Positions 24,166-34,693 of a stretch of 64,000 bases of DNA are shown one piece after another; position 1 is the stretch's first letter, and the number at the start of each line of letters is the position of its first letter. The notes under the pieces are model-generated. The model searched no databases, was not told where the DNA came from, and was given only the letters and a program-made list of their open reading frames with translations. Origin of the DNA: Simmondsia chinensis (lineage: Eukaryota > Streptophyta > Magnoliopsida > Caryophyllales > Simmondsiaceae); the NCBI GenBank assembly GCA_018398585.1, contig JAGTTD010000003.1, forward strand, positions 8,068,637 to 8,132,636, given 5' to 3'. A program made the position numbers and the translations under genes.

Positions 24166-24283
24166 AATTGGTATCAAAGCATATCAGATTTGTCCAGATT
24201 CCTCAACAGCTAGTATTAGAGTATATCAGATTTGTCCAAATTCCTCACAATATATGATCGAGAGTGAGAGTCCGTCTTAAAAT

Positions 24284-25001
24284 TATTGGAACCAAACACA
24301 GAAAATATTATACAAAACACGTAAGATGGAAGGATATTACCTGGACGCTTGGAAATAACGAAATACCAATAATGTAATAGTTGAGCAAGGCGCGGATCAC
24401 GCTCTTTTTAAGACTGTTTCGCACCCCTCTTGGATCTAAGACGGTGCAGCAGGTACTGGCGCACCACCTCTATGATACAACACTCAACTAGAGTTGACGC
24501 TTTCTTGGTTTGCATAACCTCGAAAGCCAGAGCCTTTCACCACATCTTACTAAGCCAAAGTATTAAAAGACAAACCTTGGAAAAATGAGTAATAGGCTAT
24601 TTTGTTTTTTTAATAAAGAAAGAATACCAAAACCTTTTCCTCTTCGTTTTGTCGCATTAAACAAGTATGTAAGCCTCTCATTTTATAATCAGTATGCATA
24701 TTGCATCCTTTCAATAACCATTGGCAAATTTCAAAGCATTTAGGGATGTCATAATTCTTAGTTTTGCAACTCATGCCTACTTTTAATCCTAACCCATAAA
24801 TTATCATATATTTATATAAAAAACTTGTAACCATATAATCAATTGACAATATTTAATTTTATTCAATTAAAGTTTATTAATGCATAAGAGTAATATATTG
24901 GCGAGTATTGAATGCAAATTTACAAATAATTTAAAACACATAAATAAAATCATATTAAACTTTAAAACACAGTTAAAAACTTTTTATTAAAATATCCAAC
25001 A
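24284..25001 (+). repeat. 3' LTR of the non-coding element
   Basis: Collinear with 20391-21095. The first dinucleotide has mutated from TG to TA. It ends CCAACA, followed by the target duplication CAAAC. Confidence 0.75.
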
Positions 25002-25450
25002 CAAACAATTTGCGTGAGACGCATATAAAATGTAATGATTATTTTAATAGTTTGTTTATAGTTGTCATTCAAAATTTCTAATTTAATTTATATTATAAAA
25101 TCATTCCTCCTCCACTGCATGCCTTGGATAAGTTCAGCCATCTAGTTTCATGTCTTGTTTATTTTATGATGTTATTAATTTTCAAATTTTTGTAAAAGAA
25201 AATTATTTTTATGTAAGATTTATATTTTATTATTATCATTATTATTATTATTATTATTATTATTGTTGTTGTTGCTGTTGTTGTTGTTGTTGTTGTTATT
25301 ATTATTATTATTATTATTAGTTTTTAATATTTTATTTTACATATTTTTGAATTTAATTTTATTTTTAAAAGAAAATTAATTATTTCATTGCTCTTTTGGT
25401 TTTTTTTTTGTTTTTTTTTATGTATTTGTGTATGAAAGGATATGAAAAAT

Positions 25451-26533
25451 TTTTTTTGGATATTTTTTCATTCAATTAAAGAATGTGAATAGTTTTTGGC
25501 CATAGATGGAGTGTCAAATTTTTTTAAAAGAAATTAATTTGTGTATTTATGATTTTTAAAAGAAAATTAATTATTTTAATACTTTTTTGGTACTTTATTA
25601 TTAGTTTATATTTCATTTTATTCTAGTTTACATATTTATTTTATTTGATTTTACATATTTATTATGTCCGGAAGGATATGAAATTTTTTTTTTTTTGTGT
25701 ATTTTTTCATTGAATTAATGAATGCGGGATTAGAGTTTGGTTGATTTTGGAAGAACTGATGGTAAATATTATTTATATCTATTATAGATTATTTTTAATG
25801 TATTTTTAATCATTTCTCCCCTTATTATAAAAAAAGTGATATATAACATATAATATATAATATAATAATAATATAATATCTATAATTATTAATAAATATA
25901 ATTGTTGGAGCTAATAATAATAATTTTATTATTATCAACAATATATTTTTAATGGCTTCAAATGTCAAAATTGAATGAAATTTAGCTTAAGTACATTCTT
26001 TTGCTTTGTTGTGGAAGTATAAGAATTACATCTTTGGAATATAAAGATTTGAGTTTGGTGTGTGTTGACAGATGGGGGAACTTCTCCATAATAAGAAGAA
26101 GATTTTACATGACATTATTTTAGTACAAAAATATTAATATTTATTGTTATATTATACTATTATATATTAGTATTATCTTACATATATGAAAATACTATGA
26201 ATTTTAAAAAATAATTTGCACTGAAGTATGTAAATATATGCTTTCATACTCATGATCACAAACCTAATAAATAAAAGTGGACAACTGTGAGTCTACTGAT
26301 TCAAAAAAATGGTATGTATTGTAAACATATTACGCACTTTATACATCAAAATATCACATTAGATATAGAAATAACATACATAATATAAAAACACTTCACT
26401 ACACGCCCAAGAAATGTAAGAAAAATATAAAGTTAGATGATGACACAATGAGTTCTTTGCTTTGATATAAGAAATGACAACTTTATACTTAGATATAAGA
26501 AAGATTGTTTTGACAATAACTAATCTGTACATG
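25451..26533. other. AT-rich intergenic stretch, no gene seen
   Basis: TA-rich throughout with poly-T runs and palindromic AT stretches around 25840-25930. No ORF or RNA gene. Confidence 0.6.
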
Positions 26534-26554
26534 AAATAAAGCTCCCTATTAAAA

Positions 26555-26824
26555 GGAACATACTCAATGCCTCAAGGGCTCCCGCCCACGCAGGGTCTTG
26601 GGGTTGGGGGGGGGGGGGGGGGGGGGGTGGGCGGATGTACGCAGCCTTCCCCCTTCAGGGTGTTAAACTGAAGAAAGGCTGTTTCCCAATACCCCCAACC
26701 TGAGGGTAAGGACTTCCCAGAAGGTCACCCATCCTGATACTACTCTTGCCCAAGCACGCTTAACTTCGGAGTTCTAATGGGATCCAGTGACAGTGTGTTG
26801 GTACCCTCTTTGGTGCTAACTTAG
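26555..26824 (-). mobile_element. 5S rRNA-headed SINE, copy 1
   Basis: Read on the minus strand: a head derived from 5S rRNA (about 26812-26708), then a body with GGTTGGGGGT and GAAACAGCC, then GGCTGCGTACATC, a long C tract (26606-26628), GACCCTGCG and GGGAGCCC near the 3' end, as in Au-type plant SINEs. A 21-bp direct repeat (26534-26554 and 26825-26845, one mismatch) flanks it, the mark of LINE-driven insertion. The 5S box A and box C regions (AGTTAAGCGTGC, GATGGGTGACC) are well kept, so the head could supply a pol III promoter. It has no LTRs, primer site or polypurine tract. Confidence 0.85.
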
Positions 26825-26845
26825 AAATAAAGCTCCCTATTGAAA

Positions 26846-27738
26846 ACATTAAATTGATACACAAAATATGTTTTTTGCTTGATGCTATAGTATCGCATTT
26901 TGTTTGTGGAAGACATATCTAAACCCCATATAGCAAAACTTGGATTGCACTGATCCTTGTGGTTCTTGTTTGAACTCATTGCATGCAGCGAACGGCCTAA
27001 TGCTCGAGTGTCAAGAGTAGTTTTTCCTTGCGAATATCGTGCATTTAAATATTGGTCACCATTTTGCAACCCCAATGGTATTGTTTATTACCTTTATTCA
27101 TAACTTCGCGATGTCCGACTTTCATTTTTTTGGACAAATGAGGGGGGAAAATATTATAAAAGTCAAACACTCAGATGCCCTTAAACATTAGTGAATATCT
27201 GTGTTTTGAAAATGGTTCTGGCATAAGTGATTGTAATGACATTGGTTTGTAATGTGTTCTTATACTTTTATAATCTTAGTTTCCTTATAATTACAATTGG
27301 ACACTTTATTGTATTGAATTAGTAGATTTGAAAAGACATTTAGTCAGCATATTTTTTTTATTTTGTATTTTCTTTTGAAGAAGAAGTGAAAATTTGAAAA
27401 GACCATGTATGAGAAGACATAATTTGAAGTGATTTGAGGAAAGGGGAACTTATGATTAATAGATAAAGATAGGTTTGTCCCGTACAATGCACTGGTGGTG
27501 TTGGCTTAGGACCTTACTTGGTTGTCATTGTCTTAGTATTTAACTTATTTTTTTAATTTTGTATCAAGTGATGTTTGACACACGTGAATTTCATATCGTA
27601 TGACCAAACTTCAAAACTGTAGTGTATTTCAGATATTTACATTATTGTTTTCATGCTTATGTGTAGCTAATATGATTTGTTGTTTTAATACAAACCAAAT
27701 ATTATCTAGCTAATATCGATTGGAAATTACAACTAAAG
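26846..27738. other. AT-rich stretch, no gene seen
   Basis: The only ORF above 60 codons (26821-27075, minus strand) has no recognisable domain and overlaps the SINE duplication. Nothing else is supported. Confidence 0.55.

Positions 27739-27785
<47 letters not shown>
27739..27785. repeat. (TA)n microsatellite
   Basis: About 46 bp of nearly pure TA directly beside the end of a gypsy LTR. Confidence 0.9.
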
Positions 27786-27787
<2 letters not shown>

Positions 27788-28650
27788 ATAGATAACCTCC
27801 AAAATGGAGGATTACAAGCATAAAAGGGGCAGATATAGAAGAAAGGGGGAGAAACTAGAGAAACATAGAGGGAGAGAGAGACTCGAGCTTAATACTCATC
27901 ATACATCATTTGGCATTCTCAACCTAATGGTCTCTTAGCTTATTTATACAAGTATGGGGAGGGGTGAGGTGGTATATTACGGAACATTCTAGAAGGATGG
28001 AGAAGGGTCTAGAAAGTGGCAGGTGGCAAGTCTGGTTGGCGGATGGTGGCAACTGTGAGGGAAACCTTGGCAGCTAGCGAGTCTCAGTCTGTATCAATAT
28101 CGCCCCCTTGAAACAATCCTCGTCCTTGAGGATTAGAAGTAAGGTAGCCGCCTAGGTGGTGAGGACTTAGTGGGATGGCGTCCTTTTGTGTGCCAAATCC
28201 CACTTGGTTTCGTATCATTTCTTTCCCTCCAAAGACTCTTACCCCCAAGGGTCATGGACAACGAGCCAACTTTTGAATGTGGATGATCCTCCAGGGTCAA
28301 ACACTAACTTCTGGAATTTCAGCAAGAAGAGAGCCTCAAAGTTGATGCCTTCCTTGAATAGGCGAGAGTGTGGGAGCTTGGCGGGAATGGTGATGACATT
28401 CCCAAATTTTGATGGCTGCTGCGGGGGCATGGGAGGATCTATCCCGGTTGGCGGATCTGTAAATGCCGAGAGCATGAGAGGCAGAACCGAGACTGGGGTG
28501 GGGATGGCGAAGGGTGGAGCTACAGTGGAGATGGTGGCATCGCCGGAAGCGCCAATGAGTGGGGTGATGGCGGTATCTGGGATGGGGTCTGAATCTATCT
28601 CCAAGGCTGGCCGTGCAATTAAGTTATGTTGTCTTACTAATATCATGTAA
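27786..28650 (-). mobile_element. Ty3/gypsy fragment: one LTR plus adjoining internal DNA
   Basis: On the minus strand a purine tract (CAAGGGGGCGATAT, about 28110-28097) precedes an LTR that starts TGATACAGAC at 28096 and ends CTATCA at 27786, 311 bp with TGATA/TATCA ends. A TATA box (GTATAAATAAG) lies at about 27944. Upstream DNA to 28650 reads as a degraded polyprotein tail followed by 'aaggacgaggattg', common at gypsy pol ends. The second LTR and most of the element are missing. Confidence 0.65.
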
Positions 28651-28862
28651 TATATTTTTGCAAGTGTATAATTGTCATTGTAATACCATTTTAGTTTTGT
28701 ATTAGTTTGACACCCGTTATTGTAGTGGTATCTATTTTTATACAAAACTACTTGCCTACTATTCTTATGGTGATAGCTGAATATTGTAAGGTTACCAATG
28801 ATCATATTCTTTAGCCTTTTTGTTTGAAATTAAATTATATATATAGTACATCTTATATAATT

Positions 28863-29641
28863 TGTTGATGTATTTTCAAAATGAGTGTTGAATAATAGGT
28901 AAAATATTGATTGATATAAGTATAAGATGTATTTGAGATTGTTCCAGTATTTGTTTAAGTGTTTAAAGCATGATAGGGGTGTGTGTTGGCACATGGACCA
29001 TGTGCATCGTCACACAATCCAACAAAACCACAGGGGAACAGCTGTGTGTCAACACACATGGCCCGCGTGTCGACACACAGCCCATTACAGAAGTGCACGA
29101 AGAAAAATTGTGTGTGTGCACAGGGATTGTGTGTCGAAACACAATCTTACAGTAGCCCTGTGTGTCGAAGTGTATGTCTACACACAGAGGCTATGTGTCG
29201 ACACACAGGTCAAATTTTCTGACGGTTTTCGCGTGTGACTTTTCCTAGATTTTGGCGGCTCTTCTTGTTTTTTTTTTGGGACGTCTCCTTCCACACATAT
29301 ACATATATATTTCCCCTGATTATTTACTTGCTTTTTATCAAAGAAAAGAGAGAAAAGAATTAAGAAGAACATTGAGAAAAACTTTGAATGTTTGAAAGTC
29401 TTCAAAGGACATTGTGTTCTTAAGTGTTCTCGTGAAAAGCAAAACTTCAATCTCTCTACGTCTCGATCTATCTCTCCCTTTACATATTTTCGCTTCATAT
29501 TTTGGTTGTTGTTATATCCCCGAGGATATTTCGTATACCGAAATAAACCTTAAGGAAAGTGATTACATAGGCTCAACACCTGAGATCTTTTAGATACCCA
29601 TTTGCAAGGATTTTGCAAGTATTTTTCAGATTTGCACCAAA
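28863..29641 (+). repeat. 5' LTR of copia 3 with palindromic array
   Basis: It is collinear with 33929-34688. A run of TGTGTCGACACA-type palindromes at about 28979-29215 is more eroded here (for example TGTGTTGGCACA) than in the 3' LTR. TATA-like ACATATATAT lies near 29299. Confidence 0.88.
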
Positions 29642-29672
29642 AATCTTAAGGTTTAATCTTTTGGTTTGGGAT

Positions 29673-30480
29673 ATGGCTTCATCACTGAGGGAAATGACAG
29701 CCAATTTCGGGAAGTTAGATAGGTTTGATGGCGGTAATTTCCACCGATGGCAGAGGAAGATGCACTTCCTTATAACTATGTTGAATGTGGTGTATGTGTT
29801 GAATACACCATTTCCATCCCCTACTTCTGAGGAGGAAGAGACTTTGGTCGAGCAAAGGGTCAGACAGAAATGGGATAACGATAACTACATCTGCAGAGGG
29901 CATATACTGAATGGCATGACCGATGCCCTATTTGACATCTACTCGAACGTGCCGATCGCAAAGGAACAGTGGGACACTCTTGAGAAATGCTATATGTTAG
30001 AGGATGCAACGAGCAAAAAGTTCCTGGTTAGTGAATTTAATAATTATAAAATGGTAGATAATCGTCCTTTCATGGAGCAATTCCATGAAATTGAAAGAAT
30101 CTTAAATAATTTCAAACAACGTAGTATGAATATGGACGATGCCATCATTGTTTCATCCTTGATTGACAAACTTCCTCCTTCATAGTAAGACGTTAAAAAA
30201 AGTCTTAAACATAAAAAGGAAGATATGTCAATGGAGGAATTGGCTGACCACTTGCGCATTGAGGAAGGCCATAAGGTACAAGATGACAACAAGGACCGCT
30301 CCAGTGATGTTGGGAAAATCAACATCACAGAAGAAGGCTAGTCAAGCAAAGGAACCAAAAGAACCGGACACTTCCAAAAGAAGAAAAAATGACAAGAGGC
30401 CAAAATTGGTTTGTTAGGAGTGTTAAAAACCCAGTCACCAACGTAGGGACTGTAACCGCCTTAAAAATAAAAAAGGCAAG
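29673..30480 (+). pseudogene. copia 3 gag
   Basis: Starts at ATG 29673 (MASSLREMTANF), in-frame with a longer open frame. It contains KLDRFDGGNFHRWQRKM, YICRGHILNGM and SKKFLVSEFNNYKM, all typical of plant copia gag (DUF4219/UBN2 type). It is open to 30185, where LPPS is followed by a TAG in place of the usual Trp. It continues in the same frame (SLKHKKEDMSMEELADHLRIEEGHK), then a basic region with a broken zinc knuckle near 30360-30460. Confidence 0.88.
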
Positions 30481-30519
30481 GGGCTTGATTATCCCGCCAA
30501 AAATTCGAACGATAGGTTC

Positions 30520-30900
30520 GTGGCGATGATATCGGAAGTCAACCTAGTCGAGAGTGATAACTCTTGGTGGGTTAACTCGGGGGCCACGAAACATGTGTGT
30601 AAGGACAAGGGGTTCTTCACGACTTTTGAACCCATGGACACGGAACTGTGTTGTTCATGGGCAATGGGGCGACTATACCGGTTAAAGGGAAAGGAAAAGT
30701 TGATTTTCTTTTTACCTCTGAAAAACCTTTACTTTAACCAATGTATGTTCTGCTCCGGGTGTAAAGAAGAATTTCGTGTCCGGTGACCTGTTAAATCGAT
30801 TTGGGTTTAAGTTGGTCTTCGAGGCCGACAAGTTTGTGTTGTCGAAAGGAGGGGTCTTTTTTGGCAAAGGGTACTTATGTAATGGAATGGGTACTTATGT
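30520..30900 (+). pseudogene. copia 3 protease
   Basis: The active-site motif reads WWVNSGATKHVC (about 30567-30602): the catalytic Asp of D-S-G is Asn (codon AAC). The frame is open to 30786 and then shifts. The other residues of the motif are kept. Confidence 0.85.
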
Positions 30901-30906
30901 AATGGC

Positions 30907-31510
30907 ATGTTCAAAATGAACATTGATAATAAAATCGATAATTTTGTTTATATGCTTGACTTATCATATTTGTGGCAACATAGATTAGGTCATGTGAATT
31001 TTCGTAGATTGTATGAAATGATTAATTCTTGGTTGATACCTCAAATAGATAAGGTTGATGATAAGTGTAAAACGTGCATGTTAACAAAAATAATGAGATT
31101 GCCATTTCCATCGGTGCAAAGAAAGACTAATCTACTAGACCTGGTATATAGTAACTTATGTGATTTCAAGAATACATCGAGTTTAGGTGGAAAGAGATAT
31201 TTTATAATATTTATAGATGGCTGTTCGAGATTTTGTTATGTATATCTCATAAATCACAAAGATGACTCACTTGATAGATTTAAAGCGTATAAAGCAGAAA
31301 CCAAATTACACTGTGAGACCTTCCTCAAGCGCCTTAGGTCGAACCGTGGTGGGGAATACTATGATACCAAGTATTTCAAAACTACTGGAATTATACATGA
31401 GATAACTACACCATATTCGCCACAATAGAATGGCGTGGCTGAGAGGAAAAATCGAACTCTAACTGAAATGGTTAATTCAATGTTATCCTACTCCGGTCTC
31501 GGCGATGGTT
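30907..31510 (+). pseudogene. copia 3 integrase
   Basis: The HHCC zinc-binding region is present (WQHRLGH...CKTC). In the DDE core the first Asp position reads VYSNLC and the second LRSNRGGEY, so both catalytic Asp are Asn. The frame stops at 31427 with TAG where PQQNGVAE is expected, and the Glu of the triad lies just beyond (NGVAERKNRT). DNA to 31560 still carries integrase-like text in a shifted frame. Confidence 0.88.
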
Positions 31511-31559
31511 TTGGGGTGAGGCGATGCTAACAGCCTGTAATATATTAAATCGAGTTCCA

Positions 31560-33360
31560 AACAAGAGAAATAAGAGACGTATCGGTTCTATATGATTGAA
31601 TCTAACAATTATATCAATATAAATACAATAATAGAATCGAGAGATGCAATATTTGATGAGAATCAGTTTACCTCTATTCCTAGACCAAGGGACTATGCAC
31701 CGATTGAGAGTGACACTCAAATGTCAAATGACAATGTTTGTCATGAGAGGGAAGATGTCCCTGAAAGTGCTCTAGAACTCTGAAGGAGTAAGAGAGCAAG
31801 GAAAGAGAAATCTTTCGGTTCGGACTTCTACACATTTTTAGTAGAAGGTTCGAGGAATAATGTGGACCAAGTGGCTCATATTGTGGTGTCATGGAAGCTG
31901 ATCCCATGAAGTTTAATGAGGCAATGAGGTCTCATGGTGCCTTTTTTTGGAGATGGAGTTCATCATAGGTAATAATACCTAGGTCTTGGTGGATCTTCCA
32001 TGAGGCAGTAAGCCTATCATGTGTAAATGGATCTTCAAAAAGAAGATGAAAGTCGATGGAACTATTGACAAGTTCAAGGCTCGATTGGTGGCTAAAGGGT
32101 TCACCCAAAAACATGGGTTGGACAACTTTGACACATATGCCCCTATGGCTAGAATATTGTCGATAAGGTTTTTGATAGCCTTTGCCTCAATTTATTTACT
32201 AGCAATTCTACAAATGGATGTCAAAACGGCATTCCTAAATGGTGAGCTAGAGGAGGAAGTATAAATGCAACAACCGGAATGTTTTGTTATTCCTGGCCAA
32301 GAGAGAAATTTATGTAAACTCATACACTCTCTGTATGGGCTAAAACAAGCCCCGAAGCAATGGCACCAGAAATTTGATGAAGTTGTTCTTAACAACGGAT
32401 TTGTTATAAACGAATCAAATAAATGTGTCTATAGCAAGTTTGATCATGGAAAAGGGGTCATTATATGTTTGTATGTAGATGACATGCTGATATTCGGTAC
32501 TGATGTGGAACAGGTAAATTGAACTAAACAGTTTCTCTCTAAAAACTTTCCTATCAAAGACATGGGTGAGGCGAGTCAATCCTCGGTGATACCATTTCCT
32601 TGACGCAGCCTCACTACATTGAAAATGTGTTGAAAAAGTTCCATTTCTCTGATTGTGGACCAATATCCATTCCAATTGATCCTAGTGTGAAACTAGTACC
32701 GAATGATGGAGCTCCAGTGTCACAACTAGAGTATGCACGAGCCATTGGTTGTCTCATGTATGCCATGACGAGCACAAGGCCTGATATCGCCTTTGCTGCT
32801 GGAAAGCTGAGTAGATATACCAGCAATTCGAGTAAGATGCCCTGGGACGCCATGCATCGAGTACTGAAGTACCTTAAGAAGACTATGAACTATGGTCTTT
32901 CTTATGTAGATTACCCTCCTATTTTGGAGGGGTAATCTGATGCAAGTTGGATCTCCAATGTGGAGGATCATGCGTTCACAAGTGGATGGGTATTCCTGAT
33001 TGGTAAGGGTGCAGTTTCTTGGGGTTCCAAGAAACAGACTTGCATATCTGATTCAACTATGGCGGTAGAGTTTATAGCTCTTGTGTTTGCGGCTAAGGAA
33101 TCGCACTGATATCTATCCATTGTGGTAGTCGGGCTACGCTTTCTAGGGCGTATAGCGAGGTGTATAATGGGAAGTCCAGACAAATTGGTGTAAGGCATAG
33201 TATAGTGAGACACCTTATTTGAGAAACTGTCATCACTGTGGACTTTATGAGAACTAGTCAGAATCTAGCGGATCCATTTACAAAAGGCCTGGCTAGAGGC
33301 TTGGTTCTGAAAACAAGTGAAGGGATGGGGTTGAAACCTGTCATATTTAGTCGCCCATGA
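31560..33360 (+). pseudogene. copia 3 reverse transcriptase and RNase H
   Basis: A linker is at 31592-31783. RT runs from about 31960 with CKWIFKKKMKVDG (32022), KARLVAKGFTQ, DVKTAFLNGELEEE, a stop at 32262, then HSLYGLKQAPKQWHQKF and an intact YVDDMLIFG motif near 32475. After KDMGEA the segment that should read LGI...SQ is missing and a new frame starts at 32600. RNase H follows ([39 protein letters not shown]) with several stops and ends with LADPFTKGLARGLV near 33310. Confidence 0.88.
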
Positions 33361-33918
33361 TAGGCCCTCAACTCGACGCCTAGTATGATACTAGATCTCG
33401 GGTTCAATGAGAGAGACTCGTCATCTATGTGACTGCAAGCACTAAATGAAAATATTTCCATCCCGTGTATGAAGTGCTTGATACCTACGTCAGAGATTCT
33501 AAGAGGATGAGCCTATACTCTTAATGGACCTAGTTTTAGAACTTATTGAATGTCGCGTCACAGAGACATGATCAGTGAGGTCCACCTTAGTGTGTGTTGA
33601 AGTTTGGCCGCTTCAAAGGGGTGATTTTTGACTAATGGTTTGGCCCTGAAGCACTCACGAAGGGTACAGGATATAAAGCCACAAATGTGTCGATCTGAGA
33701 GTTGTACGGTGTGTACAAACAGTATGCCTTGCCTGTGATTAGATAGTTGGTTAGTCAAATGGGTTGTATGGTTCAAAGCTTGGTCTACCATTTTCGATCC
33801 AATTAACTGTATGGTCCTTTCACTAGCTGGGAGTTCAATCATGAGACACCCTCATTGATGCACAATAAGGCCTCGTTTAACCGAGATGTTATTTTGAAAT
33901 TGATTAGATTTTGAAAAT

Positions 33919-33928
33919 GGTGGGGGAA
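33919..33928 (+). promoter_or_regulatory. Polypurine tract of copia 3
   Basis: GGTGGGGGAA directly before the 3' LTR start. Confidence 0.8.
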
Positions 33929-34688
33929 TGTTGATGTATTTTCAAAATGAGTGTTGAATAACATGTAAAAAATTGATTGATATATGTATAAGACATGTTT
34001 GAGGTTGTCCCGATATTTGCTTAAGTGTTTAAAGCATGATATGGGTGTGTGTCGACACATGGGCCATGTGTGTCGACACACTATCCAACAGAACCGCAGG
34101 GGAACAGCTGTGTGTCGACACACATGGCCCGTGTGTCGACACACAGCCCATTATAGAAGTGTACGGAGAAGAATTGTGTGTGTCGACACACATGGACTAT
34201 GTGTCAACATACAATCTTACAGTAACATTGTGTGTTGAAGTGTTGTATGTCGACACACAGGTCAGATTTTCTGACAGTTTTTGCCCGCGACTTTCCTAGA
34301 TTTTGGCGGCTCTCTTGTTTGTGTTTTGGGATGTCTCCTTCCAAACATGTACATATATATTTCCCCTGATTACTTGCTTTTTATCAAAGAAAAGAGAAAA
34401 AAGAATTAAGAAGAACATTGAGAAAAACTTTGAATGTTTGAAAGTCTTTAAAGTACATTGTGTTCTTGAGTGTTCTTGTGAAAACAAAAACTTCAATCTC
34501 TCTACATCTTGATCTATCTCTCCCTCTACACATTTTCGCTTCATATTTTGGTTGTTGTTGTATGCCCAAGGATATTTCGTATACTGAAATAAATCTTAAG
34601 GAAAGTGATTACATAGTCTCCACACCTGAGATCTTTTATATACCAGTTTGCAAGGATTTTGCAAGTACTTTTCAGAATTGCACCCACA
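33929..34688 (+). repeat. 3' LTR of copia 3 with palindromic array
   Basis: 760 bp. Between 34049 and 34262 there are about seven copies of TGTGTCGACACA or close variants, spaced about 25-45 bp, several followed by 'atggcccgtg' or 'catggacta'. The rest matches the 5' LTR closely by eye. Confidence 0.9.
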
Positions 34689-34693
34689 TAATT

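Larger units (their letters stand above)
20391..25001 (+). mobile_element. Non-coding LTR retrotransposon (LARD-like)
   Basis: Two similar ~0.7-kb direct repeats (20391-21095 and 24284-25001) begin TGTTGG (TATTGG in the second) and end CCAACA, an LTR signature. The element is flanked by a perfect 5-bp duplication CAAAC (20386-20390 and 25002-25006). The 3.2-kb interior has no gag or pol frame. No primer site follows the first LTR directly and no clean polypurine tract precedes the second. A large retrotransposon derivative fits best. Confidence 0.75.
20351..25450 (+). repeat. Tandem repeat unit, copy 2, split by an LTR element
   Basis: The first 40 bp lie at 20351-20390. The rest resumes at 25002 (agacgcatataaaatg...) and includes the TTA/TTG/TTA microsatellite at about 25229-25318, longer than in copy 1. 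Joined, the two parts are collinear with 19892-20350. Confidence 0.7.
28863..34688 (+). mobile_element. Ty1/copia retrotransposon 3, full structure, decayed
   Basis: Two LTRs start TGTTGATGTA. The 3' copy ends CCCACA at 34688 and is followed by TAATT, matching TAATT at 28858-28862, a perfect 5-bp duplication. Gag, protease, integrase, RT and RNase H follow in copia order, and GGTGGGGGAA (33919-33928) is the polypurine tract. Stops, a deletion between RT and RNase H, and replaced catalytic residues make it inactive. No Met-tRNA primer site is evident after the 5' LTR. Confidence 0.93.

Noticed and set aside
26708..26812. A functional 5S rRNA gene
   Set aside because: The 5S similarity is partial and diverged, starts within a larger unit and is bounded by SINE target duplications; it is the head of a SINE.
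28186..28805. Overlapping 154- and 188-codon ORFs as new genes
   Set aside because: They lie on opposite strands within a gypsy fragment; neither shows a recognisable domain.
28979..29215. CRISPR-like repeat array
   Set aside because: The short palindromes are irregularly spaced, lie inside an LTR of a plant retrotransposon and occur in both LTRs.
28863..34688. Copia 3 as an active element
   Set aside because: In-frame stops, a deletion between RT and RNase H and catalytic Asp to Asn changes rule out autonomy.
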